A stretch of DNA of 64,000 bases from Blastocystis sp. Blastoise. Taxonomy: Eukaryota > Sar > Bigyra > Opalinata > Blastocystidae. Positions 1 to 20,640 of this stretch are shown here, piece after piece (position 1 is the stretch's first letter; the number at the start of each line of letters is the position of its first letter). The notes beneath the pieces are model-generated. The model was not told where the DNA came from. It was given only the letters and a program-made list of their open reading frames with translations, and did not search any database. Made by a program: the position numbers and the translations under genes. The stretch spans positions 62,001 through 126,000 of the forward strand of contig JBBPEB010000009.1 in the NCBI GenBank assembly GCA_039096225.1, read 5' to 3'.

Positions 1-1477
<1,477 letters not shown>

Positions 1478-2193
1478 AGTACCTAGAAAAACAAATTTGT
1501 GATAATCCAAGATAATTATAATGTTGCAACATACTCAAAATACTAATAAATAATTATAATCTGAGTATTATGATAATTAAAAAATTATAAAGAAAAACAG
1601 CCCACACTCTGGTTTTCATATTATCGTGGGAATATATCGAATTCCGGTCACATTATTAAATTTTCAAATATTTTATATTTTTTTTATTTAATTGGGATAA
1701 TATAGTATAATTGTTACTGTAAAGTGTTATGTTGTTTTCTAAATTATAATTGTATTTATGTAGTTGTGTTTTAACTGAATAAATAGTATATTTTCCTAAG
1801 ATTCCTATCAACTATTGTTATTATTGGCAAAATTTTACTATAAAATACTCTTTAATTACTTACTCATTTCATATAAGATAAAAAGAGTAAGTCGATAAGT
1901 GATGAAATGTAAAACAAAAAATATTGATGTTTTTCTTTTATGATTTAAAATTCATTATAACGTTTATTATTAAAAACAAATATTAAAAACAAAATCAGAG
2001 TGAATATTAAAAGATTATACATGAAGAGAAAGATTTAAAAAAGTGAAAACAAATAATAAATAGGATTTCTAATGAAGATATCGATAAAAATTATGTTTTC
2101 AAAAAAAAAACAGAAATGAAAATAAATGAAATAATATATATAGTTCAAAAGTTAATATAAAAATATATTTATAGGTAGATGAATATGAAATGT
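1478..2193. other. Intergenic, DIS3 start to RP9 end
   Basis: AT-rich spacer between the DIS3 start codon and the RP9 stop codon, so it should hold the DIS3 promoter. No frame, RNA fold or repeat worth calling was seen beyond short A and T runs. Confidence 0.8.
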
Positions 2194-3978
<1,785 letters not shown>

Positions 3979-4000
3979 TTTAAACTCATTCTTATGTATA

Positions 4001-4255
4001 TCAGACTATAGAATAATTATCATAAATAAGATAAAATGAAAAACCTTTGAGATAATGGGTGACATTTTTTGGAATGAATTGAATACTTTTCTTTGTATTA
4101 ATTAATGTGATATAAAATCTATATGATTTCCTTATTATTCCAATAGATTCATACGAAAAGAAAACGCACTCTTTTACTGTTCTCAAAAAGTCATACTCAG
4201 ACTGTTTCAGATATCGATTTTTCATTCCCACGAAAATACCAACAATCTGCGTCAT
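4001..4255 (-). CDS. Doubtful small ORF (84 aa) upstream of RP9
   Basis: An 84-codon frame begins MTQIVGIFVGMKNRY and ends at a TGA 22 bases before the RP9 start. I do not recognise it. It has mixed, protein-like composition with few low-complexity runs, unlike most chance frames here. It sits in the 400-bp divergent space between RP9 (-) and the golgin gene (+). The sequence TTATTCTATAG just before its stop resembles an intron 3' end, so it could also be a leader exon of RP9. It may be an upstream ORF, a real micro-gene or chance. Confidence 0.25.
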   Translation of the reverse strand: MTQIVGIFVGMKNRYLKQSEYDFLRTVKECVFFSYESIGIIRKSYRFYITLINTKKSIQFIPKNVTHYLKGFSFYLIYDNYSIV

Positions 4256-4380
4256 TTTTTATTATTTTATTATGGAAAATACAAATGGAGACAAAAATTC
4301 AGTAGACTCGATCATTTCCGAATTGTAATAATTAATTATTTGTATTATACTTACTATTCACTATTGATTTATTTCCAAGA
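4256..4380. promoter_or_regulatory. Divergent promoter region, RP9 side and golgin gene
   Basis: At most 400 bp separates the RP9 start (-) from the golgin start (+), and only 125 bp if the small ORF is real. Regulation of both genes must come from this interval. No specific motif can be assigned. Confidence 0.5.
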
Positions 4381-7300
4381 ATGGGTAAAAACAAGTCTAA
4401 GTCTCAAAATAAAAGTATATTCATACTAATTTTAATGTTCTAGTGTTTTTGTAGATACTCCGTATGTTGACCACTCTATTTTTTGGCATTCTCTAAATGA
4501 TAAATTAATATTACCTATTCTATCTAATTGATTTTATATTTATTTCTTTAGAACTCCTACTTCTGAAACTCATCCTGACGAATCTCAAGTTCAACAACCT
4601 ATAAAGTATTTTTTAAATGATTATATCATAGTACATTACTGTTTTATATTGCATATTATATTAATTTTTTATTCATTACTATTTATTTGTTTATTATTAA
4701 GTAATATATTATTATTTTTCTGGATTGATTCAATTTTATATACTATAAAAAGAAATAATGAATATAAATCAAATAATATTTCACTTGAACTATTTTATTT
4801 CTATATATATGTATTCATATTTATACTTCTATATATATTTATATTCTAGTGGTGATGCTGTCCTTTCTGAACTTCGTTCCAAAGTTGAAACTTTAGAGAA
4901 AGAGAATAGTACAGTAAAATCTGAATATGATTTATCTGTAAAGCGTTGTGCATGTGTTGAAGGAATGTTAAAAGTGCTTCGTGAGAAAGACGAGAAGAAT
5001 CGTAAGACTATTTCATCCTTAGAAGATACTATTAAGAATTATGGTACTACTAATACTTCTAAAGATACTGCTTATGTCTCTGTTATTGAGAGTACATTTC
5101 AGGAGCAAGAGAATAAGTTAAATCAGACCATTGAGTCTTTAACTAATGAGAATAAGACATTAAAGCTAGTCAATCAACATTTAACAGAGACTATTCATGA
5201 ACATGAAATTGATGATGCAACTAATCAAATCGCTTTAGATGAAAGTCGTAATGAATATGATAATGAAAAGGTTCTTCTTGAAATGAAAGTAAATGAATTG
5301 AAAGATACAGTTGCTAGTCAAAAAGAAAATATTGAAACTTTAGAATTTCATAATATAGAATTAACGAATGAGAAAAATGATATTATATCTTCTTATAGTT
5401 ATGCTATTGAGCGTTATAATTCTATTTTTGAAGAATTATCGAAGAAAGAGAATGAAAATGATACTTTAATTAATGAATTAATCATTATGTCTGAATTAGA
5501 TACAAAACAAAAAGAACTTGTTTCTTCTTTATCTGTTGCTATTGAGAAATATATACAGAAGATTCAATCCTTGAAAGAAGAGAAGAAGAAGATCGAATTA
5601 AGTTCTCAACAATGTGTTATGGCTTTTACAAAACAGATTACGGATATAACATCACAAAATAATGATTTCTTAATGAAGAGTAAAGAATTTGATGAAATAC
5701 AAGCTATAAATAATGATCAAAAAGTAGATATAGAGAAGAAGATGAAAGATATTGAAATGTATAAGAAACAAATAGAAGAATTGAATGATACTATCGATAA
5801 ATTGAAGAAATCATCTAAGAATAAGAAGAATAATAGTAATCCTACTTCTCCTGTTCCTTCAGAGAAAGAAACGCAACTTGAACATCAAGTAGAAGTCATT
5901 AATATTCAATGTGAAGAATTAAAGAAACAATTAGTACGTGCTGAAGAAGCTATTGAAGTGAGTAAAGAACAATTAATTTCTTTACAAGAAGAAAAGAATA
6001 ATATTTCTATAAAGAATCAAGACTTAGTATCTCAATGTGATCTCTTAAAAACTAATGAATCTCAATTAAAGAATACAGTTACTGAAAAAGAGAGTTTATT
6101 AAATGAAAAAGAAACTTTATTAAATGAAAAGAATACTGTCATTGCTGAAAAGGATACTTTATTATCTGAAAAAGATACTTTATTATCTGAAAAAATAGCT
6201 TTATTAACTGAAAAAATAGCTTTATTATCTGAAAAAGAAAGTCAATCAAAGAAACATGAAGAAGAATATACTACTCTCTTAACTGAATTCAATACATTAA
6301 AATCTTCAAGTAGTAAGACTATTGAAGAATTAAAGAAGAATATCGAGAAGAATAAGAAAGATTTATTATTATTAGACACGAGTTCAATGGTACCTTCTCT
6401 TGTAAGTCAATATTATCAATTATATGAAGAGAATAATGTATATACTTCTATGATCAATCAATTAAAGAATACTATAGAAGAACAAAAGAAACAAATTCAT
6501 GATTCTCATTCTAGTGTAGAAGAATTAGAAAAGAAAGTGTTATCTTTAGAATCTGTACCTGTTGTTGATTGTACTCCTTTGAAAGAAGAGATTGAAGAGA
6601 AGAAACAAAGTATTTGCTTATTAGAGAAAGAAGCTGATTCTTTACATTGCCAATTAAATGATTATGAAGATAAGATTCAACAAGTTGAAGAAGAAAAGAA
6701 TAGTGTTGAAAATAACTTGAAAGAAATAGAAAATAAATGTAATACTGTTTCTATAGAGAAAGAGAAGAAAGAGAAGGAATGTGAAGACATACGTAAACAA
6801 TATATGAGTCTTCAGAATGAATATACAAATCAACAAACTATTATTCGTCAACAATCCAATGATTTATGTATTCTTCCTCATATAATTACTTGTAATAGTG
6901 ATTTATCCATGAATAATACTGTATTACAGAAAACTATTGATACTTATAAACAAGAAAAGAAAGAAATCGAGCAAATTAATCATTCTTTAGAATGTCAATT
7001 AAATGAATATAAGAACAAAAAGCCTATAGAACCTATTTGTACAGAAGAAGAATACCAATGTAAATGCAATGAGATACTTAATCAACAAGATAAAATACAA
7101 GTAATTGAGCATGAAAAAGAAAAGATAATTCATTCATTAAAAGACAAAGAAGAAGAGATTCAATCGTTAGAAGAAGAAGTAAAGCAATTATCTAAAGAAA
7201 GAGACCAAGTCAAAGCTACAAATAATGATTTGAAAATGAAATCAGAACAAAAGATCGAATCTTTAAATAGTATTATTAGTGAAATGTCAAAAGAAGCTGA

Positions 7301-8669
7301 ACTTACAAAACAATCTATTAAAGAAAAAGAACTTGAAATTAATGAATTGAATAAGAAAGAAGAAGCAATTGAAATTGAAATGAATAAGAAAAATATACTA
7401 TTAGAAGAGAAAGAAAAAAAGATTGAAGAAATTAATAATATGTATAAGAAAGAAATCGAAGAAATTAATAATAAGAATAAGAAAGAAATTGAAGAAATTA
7501 ATAATAAGAATAAGAAAGAAATTGAAGATATTAATAATAAGAATAATAATAAGAAGAAATTAGAAGAAAAAGAGAAACAATCTCTTGAAATTCAACTTGA
7601 TGATATAACAAAGAAATATAATGATATTTATGATAAATATATTTCTATGTGTAAAGAAAAGGATAATTTAGATAACGAAGAGAAACAATCGAATTCTAAG
7701 AATACAACATTATCTGAAGAATTATCGGTTTGTAAGAAGAATATTAAGGATATGAAGAAGAATATAGACGATAAAATGAGTCAAATTACTAAGATAGAAG
7801 AAGAGAAGAAGAAGATGAATAAAGAAATAGGTGAATTAAAGAGTTCTCTTCATAAGTTACAAGGAGAATCTAAGAATATGAATGAAACAAAGAAGAAGAA
7901 TGAAGAAGAAAAGAAAGAATTAGAAATGAAAGTAAAACAACTTGAAAATGATATTAATCAATTAACAAAAGATATGAATAATAAACAAGAATCCAATCAA
8001 GTTATGTATATCAAATTAGAACATAAATATAAAGATGCTATGGATACACTCAAAGAATTAGAACCACTTAAAGAAACTGTCGCTGAATATAAAGAACAAA
8101 CTGAAGTATATTTGTTTATAATTTAACTTTTTTTTTTTTATTAATATAATTATTTTTTTTTTATTAATATAATTATTTTTTTTTTTATTAATATAATTAT
8201 TTTTTTTTTATTTATTCATTATTATTTTATTATTATGATTAACTTTCTTATTGTTTTATATTATTATTTATATATTTCTAGTCTTCTGAAAATTATAAAA
8301 AACAACTTGAGAATGAGAAGAAAATGTTAAAAGCTTCTCAAGAAAAATCGAAGAAAGATGTTGAAAAGATGAAAAAACAAATCGAAGAACAAAAACAACA
8401 ACTTGATGATTTTAAAGTATTCTTTTCTATTTATTTATTATTATAAATATCTTTATTATAAATATCTTTATTATTATATTATTATCTTTATTATTATATT
8501 ATTATCTTTATTATTATTTTTATTATAATTATAGAAAATAGAAGAAGAACGTAAAGCGGCTGTTGCTGATGCGAATAAGCCTGGATTTATTCAGTCAATT
8601 CAATATATTATCATTGTGATTGCTCTTCTTCTTGGAAATATTTTTCAGCTTTTTCGTGAATTCTTTTAA
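4381..8669 (+). CDS. Golgin-like tail-anchored long coiled-coil protein (about 1206 aa)
   Basis: Six exons: 4381-4414, 4455-4461 (a 7-nt microexon), 4552-4605, 4850-8105, 8282-8416 and 8535-8669; all phases close. It begins MGKNKSKSQNKNTPTPT. Residues from about 35 to 1160 are almost entirely heptad-type Glu/Lys/Leu/Asn coiled coil, with internal repeats such as LLNEKETLLNEK and KEIEEINNKNKK. The C-terminus is a single hydrophobic helix, YIIIVIALLLGNIFQLF, just before the stop, which is the layout of tail-anchored membrane tethers such as giantin-type golgins. The role is inferred from architecture only, since coiled coils match many families by composition. No globin-like, GRIP or GRAB domain was recognised. 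The last two introns carry short tandem repeats. Confidence 0.6.
8128..8213 (+). repeat. Intronic minisatellite, about 27 bp, 4 copies
   Basis: Copies of a T-run followed by ATTAATATAATTA lie in the fourth golgin intron. A second set built on CTTTATTATTATATTATTAT occupies the next intron at 8430-8520. Confidence 0.7.
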
Positions 8670-9071
8670 ATATATGTTTACTTCTTTATTTAATATTTTT
8701 TATCTATATATTTCTTTTATAATACATTATTTATTCAATGTTATTTTCCGTATTTTATAAGAATTATTAATACTATGTTTACACTCTATATGATTATAAT
8801 AATCATTGATTTGTTTACTGTATTCTCCGAATAAGGTATTAAAAGTTTTTAGTCATTCTTGTTTAATAATTATTTTTTTAAAAACTTTAAAAAATGTTAT
8901 TCAAACTACAAGCCATCCTATTCATATAAAAATTAAAATATACATTCACAAGAAAATAAAACAAAATAAAAATGGAATTAATAAAGATGTTTTTTATTTA
9001 GATACATGATAGATTTTATAATACTCCCCATAATAGTCTTATTAAACACAATACAATTATATAATTCTTTA
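8670..9071. other. Convergent intergenic, golgin 3' and bL34 3'
   Basis: AT-rich space between two stop codons facing each other. It should hold both 3' ends. No gene was seen; a 67-codon frame at 8806-9009 lacks any recognisable feature. Confidence 0.75.
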
Positions 9072-9455
9072 TTAATTAGTAGATACACCCCATCTTCCTT
9101 TATTTCTACGATGTCCAAGAACTTTATTACCACTTTCTATATATAAATAAAATAATTATGTTAAGAGTTTACATAATTTCAATAATTAGCTATATTAAAT
9201 CAATGGAAAAGTAGAAGAAACATACTGTCTTGAGATCTAGATAAAAATCCATGGCGTCGCTTACGAACAAGAACAGATGGTTGATATGTTCTTTTAATAA
9301 ACATGAAAGGATCAAATAATAAAGAAGGCATAAGAATTGATGAAACGTGTTGAAGAGAATTACACATGGTAGAAGCCATTACTAAGAATTTGGATCCAAG
9401 TACTATAAGCAATGTTAATCATAGATTTACTGAAATACATACCAACACTAGCCAT
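9072..9455 (-). CDS. MRPL34: Organellar (mitochondrial) ribosomal protein bL34
   Basis: Large-subunit ribosomal protein of bacterial type. Three exons, 9455-9443, 9402-9226 and 9136-9072, give 84 residues in frame. It starts MASVVLGSKFLVMAS. The presequence-like first half is followed by the full bL34 signature: KRTYQPSVLVRKRRHGFLSR, then SQDKSGNKVLGHRRNKGRWG, ending VSTN. The N-terminal extension of about 40 residues is rich in Ser, Leu and Met and poor in acids, as expected for organelle import. A mitochondrial ribosome is the simplest home; a plastid cannot be excluded from sequence. Confidence in the family is very high. Confidence 0.96.
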
Positions 9456-10282
9456 TCTAATCCACAATCACAAAAAATAATAAAGTGAACGAAAAACCTT
9501 GTGAATTTCGATAATTTTTTGTTTTTGCATATAAAGGTTAAGAAATTATTTTTCTTATTGTCTTTCAATGTTATTCGCGCTATATAAATATATGAAATGA
9601 TATATATGAAGAAAGAAACGTTCAAAGGCAGTTAGTGGATGTGATTTGAAATAGTTTTGGTGAATTTCTAATTTATAATATTTTTTATGAATTTATATTT
9701 TATTGTAAAATGTTAAAAATAGTATAATAAGTTTATAGACTTTTCTTTTGTTGAATCATTCTTTAAAATCATAATATAAACAATTATATTGAGTTGAACT
9801 ATATATATGAGATTATTGCTTGCTTTTTCTACATAATTTATTTTTGAAAAGAATGCTAAAAAGTAATTCTAAGTTATCATTTCTTCATTAGATAGAATAA
9901 TTTATTATATTTTTTAAAATACTATTAAGTTATATAATTTAAATTATATATATAAATATTAAATTTTATCAAAATGAAATATAAAAAATATAAATAAAAT
10001 AGTTAAAAATAAAAACTATTGTATACAAAGAATCTTATACAAAACACTAATTAAAAAAAAAATTAAAATAATAAGATGAAAAACAATGAAAAAAAAAAGA
10101 AGAAAAAGAAGTTACTTTTTAAAATTTTATTATTATATACATATGCATTGTTATATATAAATAAGAAATCAAAACATTCAAAAAAAAAGAGAAATAGATA
10201 TTTAAATAATAAATAGTTTATAAAAAGCTATTATATATATATTAAATAGAGTATAGAATGACTATATATATATATAGACAAC
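9456..10282. other. Intergenic, bL34 start to GT49-A end
   Basis: AT-rich spacer that should hold the bL34 promoter. Long A and T runs, no supported gene. Confidence 0.75.
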
Positions 10283-12164
10283 TTAGCATGTAGGCATTGA
10301 TGTAGTATGTTCATATTGTAGTGACGTTCTTGCAAGAAACTTCTTCCACAACGCGTAGTGCGTCACCTCGTACTGATTCCTTGAAGACGCGTCATGCCAA
10401 CGACTCTCATATATACTTCTACATGAGGAGATATATTAAAATAATATATAATAAAAATAGGGATATGTTAGTAAAGAATAGTTATATACAAAGAAATATA
10501 ATACTATCCATTTAATATATATATATATATATATACGGATCATGATATACATTCATAGCATACCCGCCATTAAGAACATAAAACCAGTAGCCCGCCATTC
10601 GAAGGTGCGAAATCCACTGCTGTTTATTATATCCGTAATTAATAAACCGCTCATCAAATAATGGGAGAAACTGGCTCTTTTTCACAACTACATATCTATA
10701 GATAAGGTTATGTATATATATAGAATAGCATTCTTAATTATTATAGTATATTAAGAATTATTTTAATCTGTAAATCATGATTTATTATGTTTATTATTTA
10801 TTATGTTTATTATGTTTATTATATGTTAGATTATTATTATATGTTAGATTATTATGCTTATTATGTTTATTATATTTATTATATTTATTATTCTATTTAT
10901 TATATTAGTTATTCTCTTTATTATGATTATTATATATATACGGTTCTTGATAGTCATTGACCATGCATGCCAGGGGATAGACAGGAGGAAGATCCAACGA
11001 GTACCATTGAGGACGCATATAATTATGATTGCCCTTTTTATTGATAGGAATACATTCTTTTTTCTGAATACATGTTAATAATTCAGGCTTAGAAGAAGGG
11101 GCATTGATAAAGTTCCTATATATATAAATATATATATATAGAGAATAAATCATATAAACATATACACATTTAAAAAAAAAATTCTAATGTATATATATAA
11201 AAGAAGAATAATTCTAGAACATATATATATAATTGTTATATATATATCTATACTGTGCTGCACATGCTTCAAAGGAATGACACGTGATGTTTCTCTTCAT
11301 TTGAAAGGCGGGAATAATAATGGCAGCATTTGTGTTTTGTAAATAACTGTTAGAAAGCGATAATAAGATTTCATATAAATCACCTATATAATCATATATA
11401 TATATATTATTTAGTATATGAAAGAATTGAGATATATTGAAATTTATAGATAAATATATTAATATATATAAATATATTTATAAACATATATATAAACATA
11501 TATATATATACTACTGGGCCACATGTCAATATCAGTTAACCAGAAATGACTCGTTTTAACCTTTCGAATAGCGATATTTCGAAGGGTATTGATTGGATAT
11601 ATAGTGACATTAGATGTATAATAAGTAGAAAAAGAGAATCGTGAAGGCAAATAATAAGTAGATAATATCGTTTCAAAAGTTGTTCGATTATTATCATAAA
11701 CAAAAAAACAAACTGAAAAAGGACTATAAATAATATATATATATATATATATATTGTATTCCATAGTGAAGAACATATAATTTATATACCCACGCCATAA
11801 TTTCAACAAATAAGGAACAAATGGTAAACGCTCCATTCTAAATACAGTAAATTATGATATATTTCATATATATAATTCATGTTAACATATTTATAATTAT
11901 ATATATACCCGGATTGACTGGCTAACGTAATATCATAATGATCATAAACAGTACTATTTTCTATATTAACTCTCATATCCTAATTTATACTAATTTTATA
12001 TTATCTAAGATTCAAATACATATTTTTTAGATCCTCTATCTTCAGAATTTCTTGGTAATCGACTATTAAGATAGACCATATTCAATTTATTAAGTATACT
12101 TAATTGAATAAACATATAGCAAAAGAGCCCAAGCAGGCAAAAAATATATTAATCGATAATCCAT
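10283..12164 (-). CDS. GT49 (LARGE/B4GAT1-type) glycosyltransferase, copy A
   Basis: Predicted type II Golgi glycosyltransferase of family GT49. The start at 12164 gives a signal anchor, MDYRLIYFLPAWALLLYVYS, with the first intron right after it. Exons then give YDHYDITLASQSG, MERLPFVPYLLKLWRGYI, YPINTLRNIAIRK, the DxD metal site SHFWLTDIDMWPS, AAIIIPAFQM, and the C-terminal block FINYGYNKQQWISHLRMAGY followed by NGGYAMNVYHDP. The protein ends TTSMPTC. A Cys-containing loop (LLTCIQKKECIP) lies in the middle. Donor and acceptor cannot be predicted; known GT49 members add glucuronic acid or N-acetylglucosamine to glycans. It is the most diverged of three copies in the window and has a phase-matched intron inside QEP/YVVVKK that copy B lacks. 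Confidence 0.88.
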
Positions 12165-12876
12165 GGATATTCACGACATGAAAAAAAATATGACAAAAAA
12201 ATAATCAGACAAGTTCATTTTTTTTCAGTATGTTTCTTATTTATTGCTTAATGCTTTCTCTTGTTGTTTTTTTTTATATTTCATAGTTTATACTGTTTGT
12301 AATAAGATTCAAAGAAGGACTATAATATGATGACTTATTTTTGTTAATAAAAATATAATTACTTTGTGATTAAGTAGTTATTTAATACTAATTCGTTTGT
12401 AGTTCATTCTCATATAAAGCTTAATGTGTTCTTATATGTAAAATTCAATCAATATACTTTATAGTGACCTATTTCTTAAATGAATTGCTTTTTTTTTTTT
12501 CTTCATTGATTTTCATATTCTAATTTGTTTTTTTTTTTTAGTCATTCATATATAGATATGATAAAAAATCTCTAAGATCTTTTATTGAATTGTTTTTCTG
12601 GTTATTATTCATAAGAGTTTTTATAATATAGCTTTTTTTTTTAAATCATCCAAAATAATAATTTTAAATTGATAATTTTTCAAATGAATAATAGTATATG
12701 AGTTTACATATATATCATTTAGAATTATATATATGAATAGAATATATATATACAATACAAAACAATAGAGAATAAATAATATAGCTTAATGAAATGCAAT
12801 AAAAAAACAATAAAAAACTGAAAAATAAATTGAAAAGTAAAAAGAGTAGATGATAGTGTGAATCTATTCATATAAA
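12165..12876. other. Intergenic, GT49-A start to MAT1 end
   Basis: AT-rich spacer that should contain the GT49-A promoter. Several T8-T10 runs near 12268, 12490 and 12530. No gene seen. Confidence 0.75.
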
Positions 12877-13286
12877 TTAAACTTGTTTGGGTAGTTTTAA
12901 ATGTAGAGAAATATTAAATTCCTCTTTTTCTCTTTTTAAATAAATATTATAATTATCTCCTCCACACGATCTCTGAGAGCGTCTGAAACATAAACTATAT
13001 ATATATACATTATTATTATTATTAACATTATATATATATACAATTCCTTTCGTTTTTTAGGTATTTCGGGCTTTTTTTTTATCTAAAAAAGAGAAAAGAA
13101 AAATGAGTATATATATTATTATATTATTAAGTGTATAAAGTACATTGAAATAATATAAATAATTATATATTTAAATATATTATATAATATATATATACAC
13201 ATGACGGTATATATTCGGGTCTGATTATACGAAGGAGTGAGGGATCAATAATATCTAGGTCATGTATATATATTAAGGGTATATAG

Positions 13287-13337
<51 letters not shown>

Positions 13338-13406
13338 AGGATATCTTCTGTTGCTTTTGCTAATTTTTCTCGTTCTAATTTACGTTTTAATGTATCTGAT
13401 TCACCC

Positions 13407-13470
<64 letters not shown>

Positions 13471-13479
13471 TTTATAATT

Positions 13480-13519
<40 letters not shown>

Positions 13520-14438
13520 AATAACATACATATAACTTCAATTCATTTTCAATTTTTTTCTTTTCTTCTTCTTCTTCTTCTTTCTTTTGTTTCTCTTTTA
13601 ACTGGTTTTCTCTTTCTTTTATCTGCATTTGAGTCAATTCTTCAAGTTTCTCTTTTTTTTTCTTCAGCTGATCACGCTATATAAAATTAATATAATAAAT
13701 CAAAAAACTATATTATGAATTATTTATAATCATAAAAAATAGAATATATAAAATATATATAAATATATATAAATATATATAATAAACATAATAAACAAAA
13801 TAAACAAAATAAAAATAATAAAATATAGCAAACAAAATAAATATAATAACATAAAAACATAATAAACATAAAACACAATAAATCAAAATAAATCAAAAAC
13901 ATAACATAACAACGCAACATACAAACATGGAATCTCTTTCTCGAATTTCTTGCATATGATCCTTTTTATATTGTTCAATTTCTTTGTTTACAGCTTGTTT
14001 TTCCTCTTCAGTCCCCGATATCAATATAACAACTATAGAAATCATAATAACATTAAATACTATATCAACTATACAAATAACAATAATAAAAAAAAGAGGC
14101 ATACTTATTTCTTGACGACGTTCTGAATATGTATCATAATCATCCTCATCTTCAAAGTCTTTTTCAGTTTTATTATATATTTCATTCACATAAGTATTAA
14201 TACGACTCATCTCCAAATCATTTCTTTGTTCTAAAGTGATATTTTCCAATTGTCCTTCATAAACATCTTCACCACATTCAGGACATGCCATATGTTTACC
14301 ACCTTTTAAGTATTTGCTAACGCATGCTTCACAAAATGCATGACCACATTTGGCAATACGATATTTTTCATCTTTGTGAAAATAAGACTGATTCTGGTTA
14401 TTACAACTAACACATATCTGTCTTGCTACATCAGCCAT
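12877..14438 (-). CDS. MNAT1: TFIIH/CAK assembly factor MAT1 (Tfb3)
   Basis: RING subunit that bridges the CDK7-cyclin H kinase to TFIIH, acting in transcription initiation and cell-cycle CDK activation. It starts MADVARQICVSC at 14438. The N-terminal C3HC4 RING reads CVSCNNQ, CGHAFCEACVSKYL and CPECG. The characteristic MAT1 linker follows: INTYVNEIYNKTEKDFED, then YDTYSERRQE. A long Lys/Glu coiled coil comes next (EQYKKDHMQEIRER, MQIKERENQLKEK), then a C-terminal segment with DPSLLRIIRPEYIPS and RSQRSCGGDNYNIYL ending LKLPKQV. At least five introns are present; one holds a TAA array at 13408-13511 and another a (TA)n run at 13289-13334. RING spacing plus linker make the assignment firm. Confidence 0.93.
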
Positions 14439-14693
14439 TTGCTCTCTTTTCTCCTATTCTATAATTTTTTATTTTTATGTCATAATAGTGAATAAAACTC
14501 TTTTTCAACTGAAAAATCAAAAATAATTATAACTAGAATCTCCTCTTTTTCTTATATAATTTTTCAGATATAATCTGATTCCATCTTATTCAATCAAATT
14601 CACAAATTCTATCGAATTCCTAGAAAAGTGTTTCTTTATAAAGAAATTTCCATCATTTATTATTTATCAAAACCTCTTAATATATACAATAAA
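14439..14693. promoter_or_regulatory. Divergent promoter, MAT1 (-) and small TM protein (+)
   Basis: Start codons of two divergent genes are 255 bp apart, so both promoters lie here. No recognisable element beyond AT richness. Confidence 0.6.
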
Positions 14694-15196
14694 ATGTCCT
14701 GTAAAAATATTCAATATACCTAATTGAGTCTGCTTATTACATTATTGTATATATAGCTACTGGAAATAACGAGATTAGAAATAGAAAAGAACTAGAATCA
14801 ATAAAAGAAGACGAAGAAGAAGAGACCAAGGAAGTTCCTACTGTGAACGAAAACCTTAAAGAAGAAAAACCTCTTACTCAAAAACAAATTGAAGAATATG
14901 AAGCCAAAATCGAAGCTCTTCAAAATGAAATTCGTTTCCTAGAAGGAAAAAAACCTCTTTCTGCAAGAGTATGTAGTCATTATTGTTCATTTTTTATTGT
15001 TTTTCATTAAGTTTTCTTCAATTAATTCTTCATATTCTCTTTAGAATCAATATAATTATGTTAATTATATGTATAGGCAAGTCACAAGGAATTTCATGAA
15101 GTGAAACGTTATAATTATGTATTAGGAATCGTTTTATTAGCTGCTTTTACTATTGCTTGTATTGTTGCAGTTGTTACACAAGATGTCAAAAATTAA
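14694..15196 (+). CDS. Small tail-anchored membrane protein (112 aa), family unknown
   Basis: Three exons, 14694-14700, 14757-14968 and 15077-15196, give 112 residues. The first intron has a TACCTAATTG branch-like site. The N-terminal 70 residues are charged and form a likely helix or short coiled coil (EEETKEVPTVNENL, KQIEEYEAKIEALQNEIRFL). One transmembrane segment near the C-terminus reads YVLGIVLLAAFTIACIVAVV, followed by the short tail TQDVKN. The layout is that of a tail-anchored protein with its bulk in the cytosol. It could be a SNARE-like or tether-type protein, but no family motif is visible. The coding call is strong because splice phases and stop fit; the function is unknown. Confidence 0.75.
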
Positions 15197-15395
15197 ATTT
15201 ATTCATATTATATTAATTTATATACATATATTTATTTTATAATGATAGAATTGTTTTGTTTTTATGGATGTTATATATTTTTTATTATATACAAAAAAAA
15301 ATTATACTACAAAAGACGATGATAATGATGAATGATAAAAATAAGTGAAATGAAATGATATTATATTGATATATATATATATATATTGATGATAT

Positions 15396-20640
<5,245 letters not shown>

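Noticed and set aside
6654-6854. Antisense frame inside the golgin gene
   Set aside because: A shadow of the Glu/Lys-rich coiled coil read on the other strand (Phe/Leu/Ile-rich).
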